In this document: piece by piece, positions 1 to 7,664 of the stretch
Numbering within the stretch: position 1 is the first letter of the stretch
Layout: every line of letters begins with the position of its first letter
NCBI GenBank assembly: GCA_964485515.1
Contig: CAZALT010000012.1
Location: forward strand, 1 to 36,929
DNA from: CAZALT01 sp964485515
GTDB taxonomy: Bacteria > Actinomycetota > Acidimicrobiia > Acidimicrobiales > Acidimicrobilacustridaceae
DNA length: 36,929 bases
Direction of reading: 5' to 3'
Translations under genes and position numbers: made by a program
Notes under the pieces: generated by a model
The model's database searches: none
Told to the model about the DNA's origin: nothing
The model's input: the letters and a program-made list of their open reading frames with translations, nothing else

Positions 1-233
1 ACCTCGGTTCGGAGGTCGCTGATCTCGGCCTTGACCTCGGTTCGCAGCGCGCCGACTTCCTGGACGATGTCGCTCTTGAGTGCGATGCACTCGGCGCGGA
101 CGAAGTCTTTCGTTGCGGGAGTCTCGAGGTCGTTGGCGGGGAACTGCGAAACCAAGGCTTCTGCCACCTCCTCTCCCAGAACGGGGGAGAACTGCTCGAA
201 GATGATGCTTCGCTGACGTGCGGTGAGAGCCAC
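1..233 (-). CDS. Partial coiled-coil hypothetical protein
   Basis: A minus-strand reading frame opens with GTG at 233 and runs off the left edge of the window, so only about 77 N-terminal residues are visible. The start is supported by a ribosome-binding site AAGGAG at 239-244, five bases upstream. The protein begins VALTARQRSIIFEQF. It then has an acidic stretch and passes into a repeating pattern of charged and hydrophobic residues (EVKAEISDLRTEV) typical of a coiled coil. Small proteins of this build occur in Acidimicrobiia, but I know of no function for them. No catalytic motif or membrane segment is visible in the part shown. It could also resemble the DUF1640-type coiled-coil proteins; this is not decided. 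Confidence 0.6.
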   Translation of the reverse strand, partial: MALTARQRSIIFEQFSPVLGEEVAEALVSQFPANDLETPATKDFVRAECIALKSDIVQEVGALRTEVKAEISDLRTE

Positions 234-364
234 CGGCGCTCCTTCGGATCGGTGTTCGATGGACCACCTGCGTGGCCGATGCACCGGGGAAGGCGTGCTC
301 GAAAGGGTAGCGGCGAGGGCTGACGGTGTCGATGGTCTTCGGTGTCGATCGCAGCCAGGGTCGA

Positions 365-643
365 TCAGCCGAAGGGGTCGTGGTCGGCGATGAACCTCTC
401 CAGTCGCACCTCGTCGATGCGGCTGACCACGCGGGTTGCCTCGTGACGGTCGCGCACGACCTTGGCGAGGGTGAACGTCGAGGTGATGACGTACAGGATC
501 CCGAGGGCGAGGAAGGCCCGCATCCAGGCGTTGACCGGGAGGTAGACCACCCCGACGAGCACCGCCCCACTGGCGATGGCGAAGCTGATCGCCGCCTGCA
601 TGGCGAAGGCGGAGGTGGACGGCGCGGTCGGTTCGTAGCTCAT
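365..643 (-). CDS. YiaAB two-helix membrane protein
   Basis: This 92-residue protein has two hydrophobic helices (about residues 14-36 and 42-60) separated by a short turn with NAWMRAF. That is the layout of the YiaA/YiaB two-helix domain family, whose members are inner-membrane proteins of unknown function. A charged, Arg-rich C-terminal tail (VRDRHEATRVVSRIDEVRLE) follows and should lie in the cytoplasm. The ATG at 643 has no clear ribosome-binding site. The gene lies between a methyltransferase and a coiled-coil gene on the same strand, but gaps of 81 bp and 131 bp argue against tight coupling. The family call rests on helix spacing and the residues around the second helix, so it is good but not certain. 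Confidence 0.65.
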   Translation of the reverse strand: MSYEPTAPSTSAFAMQAAISFAIASGAVLVGVVYLPVNAWMRAFLALGILYVITSTFTLAKVVRDRHEATRVVSRIDEVRLERFIADHDPFG

Positions 644-724
644 GGGGCCACGATGGCCCGACGGCTCACCGAGCGGAATCGGGGGAACTCCCCAGGCGGG
701 TCTGGGGTCGTCCGCTCGCCTTGG

Positions 725-1549
725 CTACAGACCCTCTTTGCGGCCGCGGATGATCAGGGTGGCGGGGACCTCGGCCATGTGGTCGTTCCACAGGGCGCTG
801 CGGGGACCTTCGACGGGTTGGGGCTCGAGCAGCGTGTCGACCCGGAAGTTCGCCCGGGAGAGGCTGGTGAACACCTCGCTGATGGTGCGGGGGTGTTCGA
901 CGCCACCCGCGTAGGGCACGGGTGCGTTGTCGAAGTAGCTGCCCGAACGGGCGACGTCGAAGGCGGGGTGGGGCAGCGAGATCACCAGGTGGCAGCTGGT
1001 CTTGAGGACGCGGTGGACCTGGCGGAACACGCGGTCGAGGTCGTCGACCCCCGCGAGGGAGTAGACGGCGAGCGCCACGTCGATCTGGTCGGCGCGGATG
1101 AAGGCCAGCTCAGCGAGGTCGCTCTGGTGCAGCTCGGCCTTGACCTCGGCCCGCTCGCAGGCGAGGCGGACCGTCTCGATCCGTGCCAGCGACGGGTCGA
1201 CCGTGATGACGTGCGCGCCTTGGCGGGCCATCGCCACGGTCAGCGCGCCACCTCCGGCGCCGAGCTCCAGGACCCGCTTGCCGTCGAGCGAACCCAGGAG
1301 GCGGAAGGCGGACTCGTCGGCGATGTCGGGCCCGTAGGACACGACGTCGTCGGGGAGCGCTGCTCCGGCCGGGAAGACCGACGACAGCGGCGCATCAGGG
1401 TCAGCCGAACTGCCCGCGGATCCCCCGTCGAGCAGCTCGAACACGGGTTCAGCCACCGGGCGCAGGTGGGCGCTCGGGTGGCTACCCGTCGTGAAGCTGG
1501 TCGATTCCGTGGTCGAGGTCGGTGGGTCTGGTTCGAAGCCGTCGGTCAT
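725..1549 (-). CDS. Class I SAM-dependent methyltransferase
   Basis: This is a 274-residue protein if translation starts at the ATG at 1549 (MTDGFEPD). An in-frame ATG at 1600 would add 17 residues of poor, Arg-rich sequence, so the shorter form is preferred. A low-complexity N-terminus of about 70 residues precedes a Rossmann-fold methyltransferase domain. Motif I is VLELGAGGGALTVAMA, and the acidic residue after strand 2 is in ITVDPS. Motif IV-like DVALAVYSL and the post-motif sequence VHRVLKTSCHLVISLPHP are typical of small-molecule class I methyltransferases (Methyltransf_11/25 group). The substrate cannot be read from the sequence. The gene stands alone between the YiaAB gene and the divergent DUF5318–PBP pair. 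Confidence 0.8.
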   Translation of the reverse strand: MTDGFEPDPPTSTTESTSFTTGSHPSAHLRPVAEPVFELLDGGSAGSSADPDAPLSSVFPAGAALPDDVVSYGPDIADESAFRLLGSLDGKRVLELGAGGGALTVAMARQGAHVITVDPSLARIETVRLACERAEVKAELHQSDLAELAFIRADQIDVALAVYSLAGVDDLDRVFRQVHRVLKTSCHLVISLPHPAFDVARSGSYFDNAPVPYAGGVEHPRTISEVFTSLSRANFRVDTLLEPQPVEGPRSALWNDHMAEVPATLIIRGRKEGL

Positions 1550-1720
1550 CGAGGACAAGTGTGCCCGCCAGGATCGTTGAACGGGTCGATGGCATCCCAC
1601 CGGCGGTCGGGCGAGCCGGGTCCAGGGAAAGCGGGGGACCGTGGGCGCGAACTGGGCAGACCCCGCGACGAATGGCTGCCGCGACGCAGTTCGGGATGTC
1701 CCTCGCTACGCTCGGGGCCC

Positions 1721-2125
1721 GTGAGCTTCCGATCTGGAGCCCTGCAGGGATCGCAGACCGGCACGCCCGGTGAGATCGACTACCGGCTGGCGCGCCAGAA
1801 CGTCGTCTCGGAGTACCGCAAAGGCAACCTCGCTCGGCATGAGGTGTGCGACGCCCATCCCGAACTCGTACGCGCCGCCCGGGAAGCGTCGAAGAAGACC
1901 CGCCAGGTCTGCCCCATCTGCCGGGACGCCAAGCTCGTCCACGTCACCTACGTCTTCGGTCCACGCCTTCCGGCGCATGGCCGTTGCATCACCAAGCAGT
2001 CCGAGCTGCAGGCGCTCAGCCAACGACGCGGCGAGTTCTCGGCGTACGTGGTCGAGGTGTGTCCCGAATGTGCATGGAACCATCTCGCCCGCTCCTTCGT
2101 CTTGAACCCACGACGCCCTTCCTGA
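1721..2125 (+). CDS. DUF5318 family protein next to PBP1A
   Basis: This 134-residue protein matches the actinobacterial DUF5318 family. It has EIDYRLARQNVV near the N-terminus, VCDAHPELVRAAREA, a CPIC pair, VTYVFG, and a second cysteine pair in VVEVCPECAWNHL. Four cysteines in two CxxC pairs suggest a zinc-ribbon-like fold. The GTG at 1721 is chosen because it places about 20 residues before the conserved domain; no ribosome-binding site is clear. The same frame stays open far upstream, but that part antiparallels the methyltransferase gene and is not coding. In mycobacteria a homologue (Rv0049) sits directly upstream of ponA1, and the same order is seen here with a 58-bp gap. A link to cell-wall synthesis is therefore plausible, though its biochemical role is unknown. 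Confidence 0.8.
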   Translation: MSFRSGALQGSQTGTPGEIDYRLARQNVVSEYRKGNLARHEVCDAHPELVRAAREASKKTRQVCPICRDAKLVHVTYVFGPRLPAHGRCITKQSELQALSQRRGEFSAYVVEVCPECAWNHLARSFVLNPRRPS

Positions 2126-2183
2126 CAGCGTCGAGCACCTTCTGATCCCCCACCCCGCCTGCATCTCCCGAGCACCTCTCCCC

Positions 2184-4484
2184 ATGAGCCCGTCAACCCC
2201 GTCCGCGAAGCGCGGCCCGAATCGATCCCCGTCTCGTTCGTCGCGCCCGGCGGGCGGCGTGGTGGGTAGGACGGCGCCCAAGGGCCGGCGGGCAAGCCGC
2301 CGAGGGCAGCGTGGCGCCGGGAAGGCGGAGGGCCGCCGCGGTCGGTTGTGGCGTTGGCGCCGGGTCTTCTTCGCCCTCGGCCTCGTCTTCATCCTGGCCA
2401 TCGCCGGTGCGGGATACCTCTTCACCCAGGTGTCGCTTCCGCCGTCGGAACCACCGCTGCTCGAGACGACCTACATGTGCTCATCGGAGGTGCAGTCGGG
2501 GTGCAGCGCCGACAACTCGCTGGCCCAGTTCTCCGGTGGCGTCGATCGCCAGACCGTGACCTACACCGAGCTCCCGCCCGAGGTCATCAACGCCGTGCTC
2601 GCCACCGAGGATCGCGACTTCTTCAAGCACGGAGGAGTCGACCCGGTCGGCATAGCGCGAGCCTTCGTCGCCAACGTGCGCAACGAGGCGCTCACCCAGG
2701 GCGGGTCCACGATCACCCAGCAGTACGTGAAGCAGACCTTCCTCACCAACGAGCGCTCCTTCAGCCGCAAGGCCAAGGAAGCGGCGCTGGCGGTCAAGGT
2801 CGAGCGCGAGCTCTCGAAGCAGGAGATCCTCACCCGCTACCTCAACCTCATCTACTTCGGTCGCGGTGCCTACGGGGTGCAGGCTGCGTCTCGGGCCTAC
2901 TTCGGCAAGGACGTCGATCAGGTCACGTTGCCGGAAGCGGCCTATCTCGCCGGTCTGATCCGCGGTCCGGAGCTGGCCGACGCGAACCTGCCCGACGACA
3001 ACCCCAAGAAGGCCGCGCAGCACGCCGAAGCCGAGCTCCAACGGTCCAAGGCGCTCGGGTCGATGCTCGACTCGGGGTTCATCGACGAAGCGGCCTACGA
3101 CGCGGCCATGATCGACGACTGGAGCAGCGTCATCGTGCGCCCGGAGAGCTCGGGGAACTTCGGCACGGTGGCGCGCCGTGACATCGGCACGGAGTACTTC
3201 GTCGACTATGTGAAGAGCTGGTTGGTCGGCTCCGGGAATTTCACCGACGCAGAGATCTACGGCGGTGGCCTGCGCATCTACACGACGCTTGATCTGGAGA
3301 ACCAGCAGATGGCCTACGACGCCGTCACCTCTACCCTGGACCGGCCGGACGATCCGGCCGGTTCGCTGGTGTCGATCGACAGCGGCGGACGCGTCGTCGC
3401 GATGATGGGAGGCACCGACTACGACACGTCTCAGGTGAACCTGGCGGTCGGCACCGCGGGCGGTGGTGGCGGCCGGCAGCCGGGTTCGTCGTTCAAGCCG
3501 ATCGTGCTCGCCGAGGCGCTCAACCAGGGGATTCCGCTCACCACGGTGCTGGACGCTCCTGCGAGGAAGGTCTTCCCGGATGCCAACAACGGCGACGACT
3601 GGTCGGTCGCCAACTACGGCGATGCGGGCCTGGGGAGGCTCGATCTCGTCGATGCCACCAAGAAGTCGTCGAACACGGCCTACGCGCAACTCATGCTCGA
3701 TGTCGGTCCCGACAACGTCGTGGCGCTCGCCGAGCGGCTCGGCGTGACCGCCACCTTGGAGCCCTACAACTCGTTGGTGCTCGGCACCGCGGAGGTGTCG
3801 CCGCTCGACATGGCGTCGGTGTACTCGACCTTCGCGGACGACGGGGAGCACATCACGCCCATCACCGTGACGAAGGTGACCGATGCGAAGGGCACGGTGC
3901 TCTACGAGCCGAACACCACACCCGACCGGGTGCTGAGCGAGGACGTCGTCGCGCAGGTCAACTGGACGCTGAACCAGGTCGTCGAGAGCGGCACGGCCAC
4001 GAAGGCGAAGTTCGGTCAACCAACCGCCGGCAAGACCGGGACGACCGAGGGGTACCAGGACGCGTGGTTCGTCGGCTACACGTGCGAGCTCACCGCCGCG
4101 GTCTGGGTCGGCTACCCCAACGGCGATGGTGCGGGGAACCCTCGTGGTATGACCAACGTCCACGGCATCAAGGTCGCGGGTGGCACGCTGCCCACCGAGA
4201 TCTGGCGGAAGTACATGGAGCAAGCGGCCGCCGACCTCGAGTCGTGCTCGTTCGAGAGGCCCTCGATCGCTCCTGCTCCCCCCGGGACCACGGTGCTGTC
4301 CAATGCCGGATCGACGACGACGACGACGACCGTGCCGGACGAAGCGGCCACGACGACGACCGCGGGAGAGTCGCCGACCACCGAGGCGCCGCCGACCACG
4401 TCGACGACACCGCCGACGACATCGCCACCGACGACGTCACCGCCCACCACGGCAACACCTCCGACGTCGGCAGATCCCCCGTAG
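2184..4484 (+). CDS. ponA: Class A penicillin-binding protein (transglycosylase/transpeptidase)
   Basis: This 766-residue bifunctional enzyme polymerises lipid II glycan strands and cross-links peptides at the outer face of the membrane. A basic cytoplasmic tail (residues 1-52) precedes one membrane helix (about 55-75). The GT51 transglycosylase domain shows the catalytic EDRDFFKHGG near residue 143, GGSTITQQ, and RKAKEAALAVKVE. The transpeptidase domain has the active-site SSFK (Ser435), the SSN motif around residue 494 and KTGTT near 617. No PASTA domain is present. Instead the last 70 or so residues are a Thr/Pro-rich tail (TTTTTTVPDEAATTTT), probably an extended wall-spanning or glycosylated segment. 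It follows the DUF5318 gene as in other actinobacteria. The ATG start lacks a clear ribosome-binding site. Confidence 0.93.
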   Translation: MSPSTPSAKRGPNRSPSRSSRPAGGVVGRTAPKGRRASRRGQRGAGKAEGRRGRLWRWRRVFFALGLVFILAIAGAGYLFTQVSLPPSEPPLLETTYMCSSEVQSGCSADNSLAQFSGGVDRQTVTYTELPPEVINAVLATEDRDFFKHGGVDPVGIARAFVANVRNEALTQGGSTITQQYVKQTFLTNERSFSRKAKEAALAVKVERELSKQEILTRYLNLIYFGRGAYGVQAASRAYFGKDVDQVTLPEAAYLAGLIRGPELADANLPDDNPKKAAQHAEAELQRSKALGSMLDSGFIDEAAYDAAMIDDWSSVIVRPESSGNFGTVARRDIGTEYFVDYVKSWLVGSGNFTDAEIYGGGLRIYTTLDLENQQMAYDAVTSTLDRPDDPAGSLVSIDSGGRVVAMMGGTDYDTSQVNLAVGTAGGGGGRQPGSSFKPIVLAEALNQGIPLTTVLDAPARKVFPDANNGDDWSVANYGDAGLGRLDLVDATKKSSNTAYAQLMLDVGPDNVVALAERLGVTATLEPYNSLVLGTAEVSPLDMASVYSTFADDGEHITPITVTKVTDAKGTVLYEPNTTPDRVLSEDVVAQVNWTLNQVVESGTATKAKFGQPTAGKTGTTEGYQDAWFVGYTCELTAAVWVGYPNGDGAGNPRGMTNVHGIKVAGGTLPTEIWRKYMEQAAADLESCSFERPSIAPAPPGTTVLSNAGSTTTTTTVPDEAATTTTAGESPTTEAPPTTSTTPPTTSPPTTSPPTTATPPTSADPP

Positions 4485-4557
4485 CGACTCGGCTCGACGG
4501 CTTGTTCGCCATCGTTGCCGACGTCGAGCAACCGTCGGGATCGTCCTCCGAGGAAGT

Positions 4558-4588
4558 TTGTGTGGCGCCTGTGCTCGCGGGTTACGAT
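4558..4588 (+). promoter_or_regulatory. Candidate promoter of panB
   Basis: TTGTGT at 4558-4563 and TACGAT at 4583-4588 resemble -35 and -10 elements of a housekeeping sigma factor. The 19-bp spacer is longer than the ideal 17. Transcription would begin near 4595 and give a 45-nt leader ending in the strong panB ribosome-binding site. This is a motif reading only. Confidence 0.3.
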
Positions 4589-4639
4589 TTCGGTATCCGC
4601 CGGCAGCCGAGGGGCGCTGGACGGACAAGGAGGCTCGTC

Positions 4640-5509
4640 ATGAGCAAGCAGGTCACCGCGCCGTCCGTGCAGGCGCGAAAGGTCCGTGCCGGGGCTGATC
4701 CCCTGGTGATGGTGACGGCGTACGACGCCCCCGGGGCGCGCATCGCCGATGAGGCCGGGGTCGACATGATCTTGGTGGGCGACTCGCTCGCCATGGTGGT
4801 GCTCGGCTACGACGACACGCTGCAGGTCACGGTGCACGACATGGCGCATCACGTCGCCGCCGTCTCCCGGGCCAAGCCACAGCCGTTGATCGTCGCCGAC
4901 CTGCCGTGGATGAGCTACCACGTCTCGGTGGCCGACACGGTGAGCAACGCCGCACTGCTGATCCGCGCCGGGGCGTCGGCCGTCAAGCTCGAGGGGGGAG
5001 CGAAGCGGGTTCCGATGGTCGAAGCCATCGTCGATGCCGAGATCCCCGTCATGGGCCACATCGGGCTCACTCCGCAGTCGGTCCACGCCATGGGGGGCTT
5101 CAAGGTGCAGGGCCGTCGCACCGATGCGGCTCTGGCCCTCGTCGACGACGCACTCGCCCTCGAGGCGGCCGGCTGCTTCGCCCTCGTGCTCGAAGGCGTG
5201 CCCGACGAGGTGGCCCGCATGGTCACCGACGCGCTCACCATCCCCACCGTGGGCATCGGCGCCGGACCTGCCTGCGACGGCCAGGTGCTCGTGTTCCACG
5301 ACCTGCTGGGCATCGAGGACCGCATCACGCCCAAGTTCGTGCGACGCTACGCGTCGCTCAAGTCCGACGCGGTTGCCGCCATGCGCGACTTCGCCACCGA
5401 CGTCCGGGGTGGGTCGTTCCCGAACGCCAGTGAGAGCTACCACCTCACCGACGAGGTCGCCGAGGCGCTCGGGCTCTACGGCTCCGACGTCGAGGCCAGG
5501 TCGGCCTGA
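4640..5509 (+). CDS. panB: 3-methyl-2-oxobutanoate hydroxymethyltransferase
   Basis: PanB (289 residues) transfers a hydroxymethyl group from 5,10-methylene-tetrahydrofolate to 2-oxoisovalerate to form ketopantoate, the first committed step of pantothenate and coenzyme A synthesis. The TIM-barrel enzyme is recognised by MVTAYDAPGARIADEAGVD and by the metal-binding aspartates in VGDSLAMV and VADLPWMSY. SAVKLEGG carries the conserved Lys and Glu, followed by GHIGLTPQSVHAMGG and VGIGAGPACDGQVLVFHD. The start is the ATG at 4640, preceded by AAGGAGG at 4627-4633 with six bases between. The frame is open further upstream but there overlaps ponA. It appears to be a single-gene unit, with no panC or panD nearby. 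Confidence 0.95.
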   Translation: MSKQVTAPSVQARKVRAGADPLVMVTAYDAPGARIADEAGVDMILVGDSLAMVVLGYDDTLQVTVHDMAHHVAAVSRAKPQPLIVADLPWMSYHVSVADTVSNAALLIRAGASAVKLEGGAKRVPMVEAIVDAEIPVMGHIGLTPQSVHAMGGFKVQGRRTDAALALVDDALALEAAGCFALVLEGVPDEVARMVTDALTIPTVGIGAGPACDGQVLVFHDLLGIEDRITPKFVRRYASLKSDAVAAMRDFATDVRGGSFPNASESYHLTDEVAEALGLYGSDVEARSA

Positions 5510-5591
5510 TCGATAGCTGTCACACCCGTTCGGCACACTGATCGTCGTCGGTCAGTCGGTCGTTGGCTGTTGATCGTCTGTCGAGCTCGGT

Positions 5592-5618
5592 GCCGGACCC
5601 TTCGATGAGGGGTCCGGC
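5592..5618 (+). terminator. Hairpin between panB and rpsF
   Basis: GCCGGACCC at 5592-5600 pairs perfectly with GGGTCCGGC at 5610-5618 around a nine-base loop. It lies 83 bases after the panB stop codon. No T-run follows, as is common for actinobacterial hairpins. It may end panB transcription or form part of the rpsF leader. Confidence 0.4.
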
Positions 5619-5660
5619 GATCGACTCCTCTACAGTTGCAAGGTTCCAAATTGGACCCTG

Positions 5661-5677
5661 CCCCGGAACGTCCGGGG
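5661..5677 (+). promoter_or_regulatory. Hairpin in the rpsF leader
   Basis: CCCCGG (5661-5666) and CCGGGG (5672-5677) form a six-pair stem with a five-base loop, 43 bases before the rpsF start. In many bacteria the S6:S18 complex binds a leader hairpin of this operon and represses its translation. The position fits such a site, but I cannot confirm the conserved binding residues, so the role is a guess. Confidence 0.3.
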
Positions 5678-5720
5678 CCCCCGGCTGCGGCCGCGGACCA
5701 GAGGGAGAGGTGATGCTCGA

Positions 5721-6065
5721 ATGCGGGCGTACGAACTCATGATCATCTACACGGGCGAGACCGAGGACCAGCAGGTCCGGGACAACATCGCCGGTGTGAC
5801 CAAGGCCATCGAGGCCGAGGGTGGCAAGGTCGCCACGAGCGACTTCTGGGGCAAGCGTCGCTTCGCCTACGAGATCAACCACAAGTGGGAGGGCTACTAC
5901 GTGGTCCTCGAGATCGTCACGGAAGCACGTGACCTGCACGAGGTGGAGCGCACGCTCCGACTCGCGGACGACGTCGTCCGCCACAAGGTCCTGCGCCTCC
6001 CCGACAACGAAGCCGCTCGACGCGGCCTTGTCGGCGAGGGCACCCCGGCCGCTGCGGCCGGTTAG
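5721..6065 (+). CDS. rpsF: 30S ribosomal protein S6
   Basis: S6 (114 residues) binds S18 in the platform of the small ribosomal subunit. The family is clear from the N-terminal MRAYELMIIYTGETE, the central WGKRRFAYEINHKWEGYYVVLE and the C-terminal LRLADDVVRHKVLRL. It has a short Ala/Gly-rich tail beyond the usual 95-100 residue core. GGGAGAGG lies ten bases before the ATG. It is the first gene of the conserved rpsF-ssb-rpsR-rplI cluster, with 17 bp to ssb. Confidence 0.97.
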   Translation: MRAYELMIIYTGETEDQQVRDNIAGVTKAIEAEGGKVATSDFWGKRRFAYEINHKWEGYYVVLEIVTEARDLHEVERTLRLADDVVRHKVLRLPDNEAARRGLVGEGTPAAAAG

Positions 6066-6082
6066 CCGAGAGGAACATCTCC

Positions 6083-6541
6083 ATGGCAATCGACAACACC
6101 GTCACGGTGGTTGGCAACGCCACCCGTGATCCCGAACTCCGGTTCACCCCGAGCGGCCAAGCGGTCGCATCGTTCGGCCTCGCCGTCAACCGGCGTTGGC
6201 AGAACCGCCAGACCAGCGAGTGGGAAGAAGCCACGTCGTTCTTCGACGTGACGTGCTGGGCCCAGATGGCCGAGAACGTCGCCGAGTCGATCCAAAAGGG
6301 TGCCCGCGTCGTCGTGACCGGTCGCCTCGACCAGCGCAGCTGGGAGACCGACAACGGCGAGAAGCGTTCGAAGGTCGAGATCGTCGCCGACGAGATCGCC
6401 CCGAGCCTCAAGTGGGCCACGGCCCAGATCAACCGCAACGAACGCCGCGACGGCGGTGACGGCGGTGGCTTCAGCGCCCCGAAACCCGCACCCGCACCTG
6501 AACCCCCTGCCGGCTACGGCAGCGACGAGGAGCCTTTCTGA
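6083..6541 (+). CDS. ssb: Single-stranded DNA-binding protein
   Basis: SSB (152 residues) coats single-stranded DNA during replication and repair. The OB-fold domain covers about residues 1-110, with NTVTVVGNATRDPELRFTPSG, FFDVTCWAQMAENVAESI and GARVVVTGRLDQRSW. A short Gly/Pro-rich linker leads to the acidic tip SDEEPF, which in this family docks partner proteins. The linker is shorter than in most actinobacterial SSBs. The stop codon TGA overlaps the ATG of rpsR by one base, so the two are probably translationally coupled. Confidence 0.96.
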   Translation: MAIDNTVTVVGNATRDPELRFTPSGQAVASFGLAVNRRWQNRQTSEWEEATSFFDVTCWAQMAENVAESIQKGARVVVTGRLDQRSWETDNGEKRSKVEIVADEIAPSLKWATAQINRNERRDGGDGGGFSAPKPAPAPEPPAGYGSDEEPF

Positions 6542-6975
6542 TGGCAAAGACAGCAGTGAAGCGCGGCAAGAACAAAGACAACGCCCGCCGCAGCAAGAAG
6601 AAGACGAGCCTGCTCACCATCGAGAAGGTGGAGTTCGTCGACTACAAGGACGTCAACCTGCTTCGCCGGTTCATGTCCGACCGGGCCAAGATCCGGGCCC
6701 GTCGCGTGACGGGCAACGACTCGCAGCAGCAGAAGGAGATCGCCAAGGCGATCAAGAACGCTCGCGAGATGGCACTGCTTCCCTACGCCAACCGCGTCAC
6801 CACCCAGCGCGGTGGCCGTGGTGACCGCGGCGACCGAGGCCCCCGTGGTCCGCGTCGCGACGAGGCGGAGAGCGGCGCTGCACCGTCCGACACCGACACC
6901 TCCGTGTTGGAGATCCCGGCCGATGCCGCGGTGGCCACCGAGGCCCCGGTCGTTGCTGAGGGAGGCGAGGCATGA
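6541..6975 (+). CDS. rpsR: 30S ribosomal protein S18, long zinc-free form
   Basis: S18 pairs with S6 on the small subunit. The core is clear from YKDVNLLRRFMSDRAKIRARRVTG and AIKNAREMALLPYA. At 144 residues it is almost twice the usual 75-90. About 60 residues follow the core: an Arg/Gly stretch (RGGRGDRGDRGPRGPRR), then an acidic, Ala-rich tail. The zinc-binding cysteines that precede the core in the C+ form are missing (here KKTSLLTIEKVEFVD), so this is the C-minus, zinc-independent type. It overlaps rplI by four bases (ATGA). Confidence 0.95.
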   Translation: MAKTAVKRGKNKDNARRSKKKTSLLTIEKVEFVDYKDVNLLRRFMSDRAKIRARRVTGNDSQQQKEIAKAIKNAREMALLPYANRVTTQRGGRGDRGDRGPRGPRRDEAESGAAPSDTDTSVLEIPADAAVATEAPVVAEGGEA

Positions 6976-7418
6976 AGGTCCTCCTCCGCTCCGACGTCGA
7001 CGGCGTCGGCAAGAAGGGCGACGTGCTCGACGTCGCCGACGGCTTCGCCCGCAACTACCTCGTCCCCAAGGGTTGGGCCATCAAGGCCACCAAGGGCATC
7101 GACGCGCAGGGCCAGGCCATGCGCCGGTCCCGCGATCTGCGCGACGCCGCCGACCGCGGTGCCGCCGAGGAGATCGCCAAGGTCCTCGTGCCCGCGATCA
7201 TCTCGCTGTCGGGTCGGGCCGCCGACGAGGAGAAGCTGTTCGGGTCCATCTCGATCAGCGAGCTGCTCGTCGCGGTGAAGGAGCAGACCCGGGTCGAGCT
7301 CGACCGCAAGTCGGTCCACCTCGACGAGCCGCTCAAGACCATCGGCACCCACTCGGTGCCGGTCAAGCTGCACGCCGATGTGCAGTTCGCGATCACCGTC
7401 GAGATCAGCGCCGCCTGA
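6972..7418 (+). CDS. rplI: 50S ribosomal protein L9
   Basis: L9 (148 residues) binds 23S rRNA and projects from the large subunit. The N-terminal RNA-binding domain is visible as MKVLLRSDVDGVGKKGDVLDVADGFARNYLVPKGWA spread over residues 1-36 (joined across its conserved parts). A connecting helix and a C-terminal domain follow, ending LHADVQFAITVEI. Length and order match the family. The start overlaps the rpsR stop, and a strong hairpin terminator begins 38 bases after the stop, so rplI closes this operon and dnaB has its own promoter. Confidence 0.96.
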   Translation: MKVLLRSDVDGVGKKGDVLDVADGFARNYLVPKGWAIKATKGIDAQGQAMRRSRDLRDAADRGAAEEIAKVLVPAIISLSGRAADEEKLFGSISISELLVAVKEQTRVELDRKSVHLDEPLKTIGTHSVPVKLHADVQFAITVEISAA

Positions 7419-7456
7419 TCCCAGCACCTGATCCGGCGATCAGGTGAGCGACGTGA

Positions 7457-7488
7457 GAAGAGGGTCCCGCCACGGCGGGACCCTCTTC
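7457..7488 (+). terminator. Strong hairpin terminator after rplI
   Basis: GAAGAGGGTCCCG (7457-7469) pairs with CGGGACCCTCTTC (7476-7488), a perfect 13-bp stem with a six-base loop. No long T-run follows. Its position 38 bases after rplI makes it the likely end of the rpsF-ssb-rpsR-rplI transcript. Confidence 0.8.
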
Positions 7489-7553
7489 GCGTGCACGCCA
7501 TCCGCGTTCTTGTCACACACCGGCGGGATGCTGGGGGTCATGCACCGGAGCCC

Positions 7554-7613
7554 ACCCACAGACAGGCACGGGTTTCCACAGGTCATCCACAGGATGATCG
7601 CCGGCAATACACA
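7554..7613 (+). promoter_or_regulatory. Cluster of DnaA-box-like CCACA motifs before dnaB
   Basis: Within 60 bases upstream of dnaB lie ACCCACA (7554-7560), TTTCCACA (7573-7580), TCATCCACA (7583-7591) and ATACACA (around 7607-7613), all on the same strand. TCATCCACA differs by one base from the classical DnaA box TTATCCACA. The cluster sits in the 246-bp gap between the rplI terminator and dnaB, where the dnaB promoter must lie. DnaA control of dnaB is an inference. Confidence 0.35.
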
Positions 7614-7664
7614 GGGTTTCGGCTCTAGCGATCCCCAGGCTGGTTGGGTCAGGGTGGATCCTTC

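Noticed and set aside
326..1720. Long plus-strand open frame upstream of the DUF5318 domain
   Set aside because: It runs antisense to the YiaAB and methyltransferase genes and has no domain; only the part from 1721 is supported.
2481..4223. 580-residue minus-strand open frame
   Set aside because: It is the antisense shadow of ponA, a common effect of high-GC codon use.
7510..7519. TTGTCACACA as a mycobacterial-type DnaA box
   Set aside because: It has an extra base compared with TTGTCCACA, so it is not counted in the cluster.
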